A stretch of DNA of 11,707 nucleotides from Anaerolineales bacterium (GTDB lineage: Bacteria > Chloroflexota > Anaerolineae > Anaerolineales > Villigracilaceae), in assembly GCA_025056515.1 (NCBI GenBank), contig JANWWB010000415.1, positions 1 through 11,707 on the forward strand, read 5' to 3'. Under the pieces are notes generated by a model. It saw only the letters and a list, made by a program, of their open reading frames with translations. It was not told the DNA's origin and ran no database searches. A program made the position numbers and the translations under genes. Each line of letters starts with the position of its first letter. Within the stretch, counting starts at the first letter, position 1. Below are positions 1 through 5,893 of this stretch, in pieces.

Positions 1-396
1 CCGCTGATAGGCGTGCTCGATGGAGGCTTAGACCTGGATTTTCATCTTTTCACCAAATTGTTTTACCGTAAAGGTTGGTTGAGCAAAGCCGAATTCTTAC
101 TCCTGGAACGCCTCTACACTTTGCTTCGCTTACACCTACCGCCACCAGAGATGTTTATCTACTTGAAAGCAGATATCTCTGTGATCACCGAACGCTTTCG
201 TCATCGCGCCAGGTCGCTTGAGATTGCCACACTCGACGACTTGCAGAGCATCCAGGCTTTGCTCGAAGAATGGATACCTACCAATGAACCAGGATGTCTT
301 TTCTGTATTGACACCACCCAGGACGATGCTCTCTATTCCAACACCCTCGCTCGTCTAAGAGCTGAAATTCAACGACGCTTGGGAGGAACCGGATGA
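1..396 (+). CDS. Deoxynucleoside kinase-like protein, 3' part only
   Basis: The reading frame is open from base 1, so this is the C-terminal 131 residues of a gene that starts left of the window. The GTG at 13 is only the first in-window start codon and probably encodes an internal valine. The segment resembles the second half of the dCK/dGK deoxynucleoside kinase family, cytosolic enzymes that phosphorylate salvaged deoxynucleosides. Supporting features are an aspartate followed by an F-rich helix (DLDFHLFTKLFYRKG), a PPPEMFIYL strand, and a lid-like Arg cluster (ERFRHRARSLE). The P-loop is outside the window. Where dCK has the ERS motif, this protein appears to read DGG, while the following aspartate is kept. 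The stop codon overlaps the next gene's start (ATGA at 393-396), so the two are probably co-transcribed. The family is likely; the substrate cannot be told. Confidence 0.72.
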   Translation, partial: PLIGVLDGGLDLDFHLFTKLFYRKGWLSKAEFLLLERLYTLLRLHLPPPEMFIYLKADISVITERFRHRARSLEIATLDDLQSIQALLEEWIPTNEPGCLFCIDTTQDDALYSNTLARLRAEIQRRLGGTG

Positions 397-1298
397 AATC
401 AGAAGACCTGTATCGTCAAATCTTGGATAACATGTACGATGGTGTCTATCTTGTGGATCAGGAACGCCGAATTTTGTACTGGAACAAAGGAGCAGAACGC
501 ATCACCGGCTACCCGGCAGAAAAAGTGGTCGGAACGAAGTGTTCTGATAACCTGCTCAATCACGTAACCGAGAGCGGTCAAGAACTCTGTTTCGGCGGCT
601 GCCCTCTCTATGCTACCATGCAAGATGGACAAGAGCGTCAAGCGGAGGTCTTTCTTCATCACGCTCAGGGATATCGCGTGCCGGTCCTCGTACGCACCGC
701 TCCCTTGTACGATGAAAACCGACAGATACGCGGGGCCGTAGAAGTTTTTAGCGACAACCGTCTACTCTTCTCCACTCGTCGTCGCATGCGCCACCTTGAA
801 GAAACCGTCTCGCTCGATCCTCTCACCGGCATCAGCAACCGTCGCTACATCGAGGCTCGATTGCGAGCAGCCTTGAATGCTCTCGAACAAGATTTGCTCC
901 CCTTTGGCGTTCTGTTTTTAGATATTGACTTTTTTAAACGTGTCAACGATACCTATGGTCATGAGATCGGGGATGAAGTCCTCAAAATGGTGGCGAAAAC
1001 CTTACAACAAAATATACGCCAAGAAGATATTGCTGCACGCTGGGGTGGAGAGGAATTTGTCATTTTACTTATGAACACAGACGCTCGAGGCCTGCTGCTG
1101 GCTGCCGAAAAGTTGCGTGCTCTCGTGAAAGCTTCTTCTCTGCGTGTTGGAAACAAATACATTTCTGTAACCGTCTCAATCGGCGGAACACTTGCTCAAC
1201 CAGGCGATGACTTAACCACCCTATTACGCCGCGTCGACCAAAATATGTATCGTTCCAAATTGACCGGACGAGACCGAGTAATCTGTGACCCCGAGTGA
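393..1298 (+). CDS. PAS-GGDEF diguanylate cyclase
   Basis: A 301-residue soluble protein predicted to make cyclic di-GMP from two GTP. Residues about 5-125 form a PAS sensor domain (DGVYLVDQERRILYWNKGAE, then GYP). Residues about 135-298 form the GGDEF domain, with DPLTGISNRR at its start, metal-binding aspartates in LDIDFFKRVND (D177, D179), the active loop GGEEF at 218-222, and SIGG at 262-265. An inhibitory I-site RQED (209-212) sits exactly five residues before GGEEF, so product inhibition is expected. No membrane segment or signal peptide is seen. The PAS domain carries C50, C66 and C70 in a C-x15-C-x3-CPL arrangement that suggests a redox, metal or cofactor role (inference). The ATG at 393 has GGAGG at 382-386 and overlaps the upstream stop, so translational coupling is likely. 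The M1-like peptidase gene begins 3 nt after the stop. Confidence 0.93.
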   Translation: MKSEDLYRQILDNMYDGVYLVDQERRILYWNKGAERITGYPAEKVVGTKCSDNLLNHVTESGQELCFGGCPLYATMQDGQERQAEVFLHHAQGYRVPVLVRTAPLYDENRQIRGAVEVFSDNRLLFSTRRRMRHLEETVSLDPLTGISNRRYIEARLRAALNALEQDLLPFGVLFLDIDFFKRVNDTYGHEIGDEVLKMVAKTLQQNIRQEDIAARWGGEEFVILLMNTDARGLLLAAEKLRALVKASSLRVGNKYISVTVSIGGTLAQPGDDLTTLLRRVDQNMYRSKLTGRDRVICDPE

Positions 1299-1301
1299 AT
1301 T

Positions 1302-2843
1302 ATGCCCTTACGAGCTCTCATCCCTATTTTCCTAGCCTTCTTGTCGGTTTGTTGTTGTCCTCTCTTAGCAAGATGGACCTCCCAAGTTGTCCCCTCTCCA
1401 ATGATACTCGCGCCATCCCCAACCCTAATGCCAACCGCCAGCAAAGCGTCCGTCGATCCCCCCGCCTTGGCATTTTCGTGGAATGACCTTTCCCCTTTCT
1501 ACTCTGGCCTACAACCCCAAGCGCGGGAAGCTCTGGGAGGCTTGTCAGGTGCAACGGTCTATCACTTAGCTTTTCAATTGAGTGACCCCCCTACCCAGGC
1601 ACACGGCGTAGCTGAGATTTACTATACGAACACCGAAGGTATACCTCTCGACGAAATCTATTTGGCTCTCTTTCCCAATCTCTTGGGAGGTGAGATGGAA
1701 ATCGTAGCGATAAGTGCCAACGGGCACTCCCTCTCCCCTGAGAGATCATCCTGGCTGCTGCGTGTCCCCCTTTCCTTCCCCTTAGAAGCAGGCAAGACGG
1801 TCTCGCTCCACATCGAGTTCATGGTGACGGTTCCCTCAGACTTACAAAATTCTTACTACGGCATTTTGGGATATAACGAAGGTATTCTCTCCTTCGCTCA
1901 TGGTTATCCGACCGTCCTGGTGTACAACGAAGAAGGATGGAACAACACGATGCCCGATCTAGACGGCGACCCACTCTTTGCCGACCCGAGTTTCTATGTG
2001 GTCTCGATTGACGCCCCGGCCCAGCTGACGCTGGTCACCTCGGGCGTAGAGCTTGAACGCTCAGAAAAGCAAGGCAGGCAACAGGTGCTCATCGCCAACG
2101 GGCCGGCGCGCGACTTTTATTTGTGCGCAGCGCCTGGATGGCAAAAACACAGTCAAGTTACTGAGGCAGGAGTTCAGGTCAATCTCTACGCTCCGGCTGG
2201 GCTGGCTCCTGACTTGATTGAAAAAAGTCTCTCCTTCGGTGCTTCTGCGCTAGACATTTTTAGCCGACGTTACGGCGACTACCCCTACACCGAGTTTGAC
2301 ATCGCTCCGATTGTCACCTTTGCCGGAGGCGTAGAATACCCCGGCATGACAGCCATTTCGCAGGAAGCCTTCGATTGGGGAGACTATCTTGAAATGATTC
2401 TTGTTCACGAGGCTGCACATGCCTGGTTCTATAACTTGGTCGGCAACGACACCCAAGACGAGCCTTGGCTAGATGAAGCTGCGGCGCAATTCGCAACCTG
2501 GCAATACTTCTACGACCGTTACGGTGAAGAGGCGGCTGAGGCCATCCGCCTGCTCGACTTTGAACTGCGGATGGCGACAGCATCCGAGCCATCCATTCCT
2601 ATCGGTCTTCCGGTTGCTGCTTACACAAACGAGGATTATGCCGCCATCGTCTACGGCCGAGGTCCGCTCTTCTTCCTAGCTCTGCGCGAGCAGATGGGTG
2701 AGGAGACCTTTGACCGCTTCCTGCGGCAATATGTTGCCACATACGCTTGGCGAACGGCCAGGGCGCAAGACTTTCACGCCCTGGCCGAGACTGTGTGCGC
2801 CTGCGACCTTGACTCGTTGTTCGCAGAATGGGTGTATCCCTGA
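1302..2843 (+). CDS. Exported M1-like zinc metallopeptidase (gluzincin)
   Basis: A 513-residue protein with a hydrophobic N-terminus (about 5-22) followed by a Ser/Pro/Thr-rich linker (about 30-55), so it is probably exported and held at the outer face of the membrane. C17-C19 might be lipidated, but the lipobox is poor (LSVC). Residues about 85-290 are beta-rich, as in the N-terminal domain of M1 aminopeptidases. The catalytic part has HEAAH at 369-373 and the third zinc ligand E392 in WLDEAAA, giving the exact HExxH-x18-E spacing. GGVEYPGM at 342-349 replaces the classical GxMEN substrate loop. Y451 in VYGRG is the likely transition-state tyrosine. There is no long C-terminal M1 helical domain, so it resembles the short bacterial M1-like group. 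No good ribosome binding site precedes the ATG; translation probably depends on coupling to the cyclase gene 3 nt upstream. The substrate is unknown. Confidence 0.88.
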   Translation: MPLRALIPIFLAFLSVCCCPLLARWTSQVVPSPMILAPSPTLMPTASKASVDPPALAFSWNDLSPFYSGLQPQAREALGGLSGATVYHLAFQLSDPPTQAHGVAEIYYTNTEGIPLDEIYLALFPNLLGGEMEIVAISANGHSLSPERSSWLLRVPLSFPLEAGKTVSLHIEFMVTVPSDLQNSYYGILGYNEGILSFAHGYPTVLVYNEEGWNNTMPDLDGDPLFADPSFYVVSIDAPAQLTLVTSGVELERSEKQGRQQVLIANGPARDFYLCAAPGWQKHSQVTEAGVQVNLYAPAGLAPDLIEKSLSFGASALDIFSRRYGDYPYTEFDIAPIVTFAGGVEYPGMTAISQEAFDWGDYLEMILVHEAAHAWFYNLVGNDTQDEPWLDEAAAQFATWQYFYDRYGEEAAEAIRLLDFELRMATASEPSIPIGLPVAAYTNEDYAAIVYGRGPLFFLALREQMGEETFDRFLRQYVATYAWRTARAQDFHALAETVCACDLDSLFAEWVYP

Positions 2844-2855
2844 GCTTTTACGCTT

Positions 2856-4712
2856 TTAGGGCGAGGGTGGTCGGGCGATGCGCGGACCCGACCAGATCGC
2901 TCGGTCGCCGCTTGCAGAACCGCTTGCCAAGACGGTCAAGATGAATTTGACGTTCTGTCCGGCCAGAGAGGACAAATCCACATCGAAGCGATAGTACATC
3001 CCATCCAGTTTTTCGCTGAAGGTTTTGAGGGTCTGTACCGGCCCCGAGCCGATCTGATAATCCAGGCGGAACTTAACATAGCAGCCTGTTGAACCACGTT
3101 GGCAATTGACGATCGACTGGAAGCGATCGCCGTTCTGCACGGTATAGGGAGGATAGATGCCCTGGATATAGCCGTTCGTCACGCGCTGGGGAAAAGTCAG
3201 CAAACCTGGCGCGCCGGTGGTGTTATCTTCCAGCCTTGGAGCGTCAAGTTTCAAGACAAAGCCTTTGGCATCTCCATCCGTGCCCGGGCAGGGCAAAACA
3301 CCCGCTCCGCTCGTCCAGGTGGCAGAACAAGCATTTGCATAGAAATCATAGACGGTCGTGTAACCACCCGAGACGTTGATGTCGGCAAAAATGCCTGCCG
3401 CGCCGCTGGGACCAAAGCCAAAACGGCGTCCAGCGGCATTGCGCAACATCCAGTAACTGCGATAATGCCCGGCCATGGTCGGCGCAACCATGTTGACCGA
3501 TACTTCTACCGTTTGGCCCGGGGCAACACTGGTGGGCAGGGGCACGGTAGGCGTTGCGCCGAGCAAGTCGCCACCAGAAAAGACCAAAGCATAGGATGTC
3601 GTCCACGTACAAGATCCATCATTCCGAATGCGCCAGGTCTTCGTAAAGGCAGTTCCGGCAGTGAGGGTGGTTCCATCGGGGATGGTGACATCCGCAAGGA
3701 AGGTTGCTTTATCGCAGGTCGTTCCTGCTGCGGGTGTCGGTGTAGGCGAGGTTCCGCTTCCTCGCACGATGCGCGCGCCGCCCCAAGTAGCACGGTCTCC
3801 GGTGGGAGAGCCGGTCGCACTGACCGTTAGAATAAACTTGACGCTCTGCCCTGCCAGAGAGGATAAATCAACGTTGGCGCGATAGACCTTCCCTTCTGTC
3901 TTCTCCTGGAAGGACCAGAACGTTCTGACCGGTCCGGAGCCGATTTGGTAATCCAAGCGGAAGGTCACATAACAAGTCGCAACGCCATGGGCACAAGAAA
4001 GCGTTGCCTGAAAACGGTCTCCTCTCTGGACAGTAAAGGCTGGATAAACGCCTGAAATAAAGCCATTGTTCACATTCTGCGGTGCTACCACCAAGCCAGG
4101 AACGGTATCGGTGACTCCCGTCTCCAGGAGCGGCGCATCGACCTTCAGCACGTAGCCGTTGGCGTCGCCGTCAGTCCCTGGGCAGGGAAGCGCTCCGGCG
4201 CCGCTCATCCAAGCCGCCGAGCAATAGTTGGCCACGAAGTCATATGCTGTAGAGACAGAGCCTGGAACAGTGATTTTGATTATGAAAGGATTGTTTCCCC
4301 CCGCGCCGACGCCGAAGAGGACACCCCCTGCGTTTCGCAATTTCCAGTAACCGGTGTAAGTCCCGGGAGCAGTGGGAGCGGTCATGTTGACGGTAATATC
4401 AATCATCGCTCCCGGAGCTACAGCTGCAGGTAAGTTGACAACAGCCGGTGCACCCATCTGCGCCCCAGAGACGAAGACCACAGCGTAATCGGTCGTCCAA
4501 GTGCAAGTTCCAACATTCTTCAGCCGCCATGTCTTGGAAATGGCCGCTCCTGGAGCAAAGGAAGTTCCATCCGGCACGGTCACATCAGCAATAAATTCTG
4601 CGGCATCACAAACCGCAACCGCCGCAACCGGCCAAGCTCCTCCTGCGGGGAAGAATTGCAGCCCAATCGCTAGGAGAACCAACGAGGTCGCCAACCAACG
4701 TACGGGTTTCAT
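2856..4712 (-). CDS. Secreted protein with two NBR1-type Ig-like/beta-domain modules
   Basis: A 618-residue secreted protein. The start chosen is the ATG at 4712, because AAAGGAGG lies 5 nt upstream and a signal peptide (MKPVRWLATSLVLLAIGL) follows. An in-frame start at 4790 would add 26 residues before the signal peptide and is less likely. After the signal peptide come two copies of one module. Residues about 35-150 and 333-449 are NBR1-type Ig-like domains (ADVTVPDGT, KTWRLKN, TCTW, GYWKLRNA). Residues about 155-317 and 453-614 are a second beta-rich domain that I cannot name (CPGTDGDA, FRLDYQIGSGPV, VDLSSLAGQ). A TSPTPTPAAG-type linker joins the modules. The protein has exactly twelve cysteines, six at matching places in each module, as expected for disulfides outside the cell. 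A surface binding or structural role is likely, but the ligand is unknown. No catalytic motif was seen. Confidence 0.85.
   Translation of the reverse strand: MKPVRWLATSLVLLAIGLQFFPAGGAWPVAAVAVCDAAEFIADVTVPDGTSFAPGAAISKTWRLKNVGTCTWTTDYAVVFVSGAQMGAPAVVNLPAAVAPGAMIDITVNMTAPTAPGTYTGYWKLRNAGGVLFGVGAGGNNPFIIKITVPGSVSTAYDFVANYCSAAWMSGAGALPCPGTDGDANGYVLKVDAPLLETGVTDTVPGLVVAPQNVNNGFISGVYPAFTVQRGDRFQATLSCAHGVATCYVTFRLDYQIGSGPVRTFWSFQEKTEGKVYRANVDLSSLAGQSVKFILTVSATGSPTGDRATWGGARIVRGSGTSPTPTPAAGTTCDKATFLADVTIPDGTTLTAGTAFTKTWRIRNDGSCTWTTSYALVFSGGDLLGATPTVPLPTSVAPGQTVEVSVNMVAPTMAGHYRSYWMLRNAAGRRFGFGPSGAAGIFADINVSGGYTTVYDFYANACSATWTSGAGVLPCPGTDGDAKGFVLKLDAPRLEDNTTGAPGLLTFPQRVTNGYIQGIYPPYTVQNGDRFQSIVNCQRGSTGCYVKFRLDYQIGSGPVQTLKTFSEKLDGMYYRFDVDLSSLAGQNVKFILTVLASGSASGDRAIWSGPRIARPPSP
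2871..3716 (-). repeat. Module 2 of the intragenic tandem repeat
   Basis: Second copy of the unit (residues 333-614), with cysteines at 333, 368, 462, 475, 537 and 544 matching those of module 1. Blocks such as CPGTDGDA, FRLDYQIGSGPV and VDLSSLAGQ are identical or nearly so in both copies. The Ig-like halves and the loops have diverged more. By eye somewhat over half of the aligned residues are identical, which points to an internal duplication rather than recent copying. Confidence 0.8.
3756..4610 (-). repeat. Module 1 of the intragenic tandem repeat
   Basis: First copy of a unit of about 298 residues in the secreted Ig-like protein (residues 35-320). It has an NBR1-type Ig-like domain followed by a beta-rich domain ending in DRATWGGARI. 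Cysteines are at 35, 70, 164, 177, 240 and 247. It is offset from the second copy by 298 residues through most of its length and by 297 at the end, so there is about one codon of length difference. The boundaries are by eye. Confidence 0.8.
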
Positions 4713-4717
4713 TTGAG

Positions 4718-4725
4718 CCTCCTTT
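4718..4725 (-). promoter_or_regulatory. Ribosome binding site fixing the start at 4712
   Basis: On the minus strand this reads AAAGGAGG, 5 nt before the ATG at 4712-4710. It is the strongest Shine-Dalgarno sequence in the window. It decides against the longer start at 4790, which has no signal peptide directly after it. Confidence 0.8.
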
Positions 4726-4823
4726 CCGTATAAGACACTTGCTCCTCCTGTAAAGACGATTCTTGTTTGGATTTTGTTCTCTACAATCAATATACACCGA
4801 TTTTTTCTCCCCTCCCCTCTCCA

Positions 4824-4852
4824 ATAGTACTAAAGTGCCATCGAATGGTCAC
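4824..4852 (-). promoter_or_regulatory. Weak candidate promoter for the Ig-like protein gene
   Basis: Reading the minus strand, GTGACC (4852-4847) and TACTAT (4829-4824) are 17 nt apart, each matching four of six positions of the sigma70-type consensus. It would start transcription about 100 nt before the ATG at 4712. Nothing better was found on this strand of the intergenic region. TATATT at 4791-4796 is another possible -10 but lacks a partner. Confidence 0.25.
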
Positions 4853-4939
4853 TTGCGACCCTCGTCCTAGCCCTTTCCCTAACTATAACTATCCTTTACG
4901 CTAAGACGATCGTTTCTGGAGCAGCTCCTGAAAGCTGGT

Positions 4940-4968
4940 TTGACCGTTTGCATCGAATGTCCTATAAT
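4940..4968 (+). promoter_or_regulatory. Sigma70-type promoter of the FG-GAP/DUF3160/CapA run
   Basis: TTGACC at 4940-4945 (five of six consensus positions) and TATAAT at 4963-4968 (six of six) are separated by exactly 17 nt. Transcription should start near 4975, giving a leader of about 198 nt before the ATG at 5173. It is by far the best promoter match in the window and is correctly placed and oriented. Confidence 0.75.
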
Positions 4969-4972
4969 GTGA

Positions 4973-5047
4973 TTCGGAGATTTCATTGCCGAAAACTACA
5001 AAAATCCCGGCAAATTCTTCTCTTCCTCTTCAAGAGGCGGACCCGAA
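4973..5047 (+). other. Possible three-way-junction fold in the leader
   Basis: Three potential stems nest together. TTCGG (4973-4977) can pair with CCGAA (5043-5047). Inside it, TTGCCG (4986-4991) can pair with CGGCAA (5008-5013), and CCTCT (5025-5029) with AGAGG (5033-5037). The outer stem begins at about the predicted transcription start. The stems are short (5-6 bp), so this could be chance. No known riboswitch class is matched. Confidence 0.3.
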
Positions 5048-5060
5048 GTAAGGACAACTC

Positions 5061-5116
5061 TAGGCCATCATAGATTGTGCAAGGTTGAAACCCCTACTGT
5101 CTTGTGCAATGGCCTA
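5061..5116 (+). other. Long imperfect hairpin in the leader
   Basis: TAGGCC (5061-5066) pairs with GGCCTA (5111-5116). Directly inside on the right arm, CTTGTGCAAT (5101-5110) pairs with ATTGTGCAAG (5074-5083) over ten positions, including two G-U pairs. The left arm has a 7-nt bulge (5067-5073), and the loop is 17 nt (5084-5100). No T-run follows directly, so it is not an intrinsic terminator. It could be a leader RNA structure or the footprint of a small repeat element. Confidence 0.45.
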
Positions 5117-5172
5117 TATTTTGGCCGTTTGTAGCAAAACTGACTGTTTAGGGACAGGTAGGGTGATGAAAA

Positions 5173-5883
5173 ATGCAACGTTCAGCGCTTCTTTTTTCTC
5201 TTATCGTAACATTCGGGAGCTTGGTGCAAATTACACCCGTTAATGTTCGCGCGTGGGTTCTCGATTCAAACGTCCTGACACCGACAAAACTCTCTTCCTC
5301 GGCCTTTCCCCTGGCTTCTCCCAAACGGGCCGACCTGAACGGAGACGGCCAAGACGAAACCGTAGCGCTTGTAAACGGTCATCTAAGCCTTTTTTCGGTC
5401 GAGCAAGTCGTTTGGCAAAGCCCTGAAGAGTGGAAAGTCATCCAAGCGGCCTTCACTCGGTTGAATGCCGATGCCCTGCCCGAGGTCAGTCTGCTCGTCT
5501 GGCGACCATTTCGTCCCTGGCCTGTAGACAACTTCTTGCCCTACGGCGGGCGGATCGCCGGTTTCCACGATGGAAAAGGGAATTCCTGCCATATCATTCT
5601 TATCGGTTGGATGAACGGTTTATGGACCGAGCTATGGGCAGGTTCAGCGCTAGCAGATCCGATGACCGTCTTTGCGGCAGTGGACCTAAACGGCGATGGC
5701 CGCCAGGAGTTGATCACGCTCGAAGGACGGTATGCAGACTCCGGTTCCGGCCCCGCCCGAGCGTTGAAGGTCTGGGAATGGAACGGTTTTGGGTTTTCGC
5801 TTCTCGCTTCTGCCAAGGGGACATTCACCGACCTGACGATCGTCCGACAAGAGGATGGTCGTATCCTGATTCTGACACCTTGA
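5173..5883 (+). CDS. Exported FG-GAP/VCBS-like protein
   Basis: A 236-residue protein of unknown function with an N-terminal signal peptide (hydrophobic about 5-20, likely cleaved near residue 27). It carries two calcium-binding-like loops of the FG-GAP/VCBS repeat type: DLNGDGQDE at 54-62 and DLNGDGRQE at 171-179. A degenerate third copy is near 97-104 (LNADALPE). The rest is rich in Trp and short beta strands, consistent with a small partial beta-propeller. The ATG at 5173 is the first start after an in-frame stop at 5167 and has GGTGAT at 5162-5167 as a plausible ribosome binding site. It is first in the run, 10 nt before the DUF3160 gene, so it may act with it at the cell surface (inference). 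It has no enzyme motif. Confidence 0.78.
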   Translation: MQRSALLFSLIVTFGSLVQITPVNVRAWVLDSNVLTPTKLSSSAFPLASPKRADLNGDGQDETVALVNGHLSLFSVEQVVWQSPEEWKVIQAAFTRLNADALPEVSLLVWRPFRPWPVDNFLPYGGRIAGFHDGKGNSCHIILIGWMNGLWTELWAGSALADPMTVFAAVDLNGDGRQELITLEGRYADSGSGPARALKVWEWNGFGFSLLASAKGTFTDLTIVRQEDGRILILTP

Positions 5884-5888
5884 GGAGG
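5882..5888 (+). promoter_or_regulatory. Ribosome binding site of the DUF3160 gene
   Basis: GAGGAGG lies 5 nt before the ATG at 5894 and overlaps the stop codon of the upstream gene, linking the two in one transcript. Confidence 0.8.
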
Positions 5889-5893
5889 ATGCT

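Larger units (their letters stand above)
4713..5172. other. Divergent intergenic region (460 nt)
   Basis: This is the only long non-coding stretch. The left part (4713-4860) holds the ribosome binding site and a weak promoter candidate for the leftward gene, and a pyrimidine-rich run (4801-4820). The middle has two short palindromes, ACGATCGT (4906-4913) and GGAGCAGCTCC (4918-4928), just before a strong rightward promoter (4940-4968). The right part (about 4975-5172) is a leader with possible RNA hairpins. No convincing small gene, tRNA or known riboswitch was recognised. Confidence 0.7.

Noticed and set aside
2868..2894. Perfect 8-bp inverted repeat TGGTCGGG / CCCGACCA near the convergent gene ends
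   Set aside because: No T-run follows it in either direction, so it is not an intrinsic terminator. It falls in the last codons of the Ig-like gene and may be chance.
3099..3830. Open frame of 243 codons on the plus strand, antisense to the Ig-like protein gene
   Set aside because: It lies wholly inside a well-supported secreted protein gene, gives an Arg/Gly/Ala-rich product without a recognisable domain, and has no ribosome binding site. It is a composition shadow.
4713..4790. Longer start for the Ig-like protein at 4790
   Set aside because: It would place 26 extra residues before a clear signal peptide, and a strong AAAGGAGG directly precedes the ATG at 4712.
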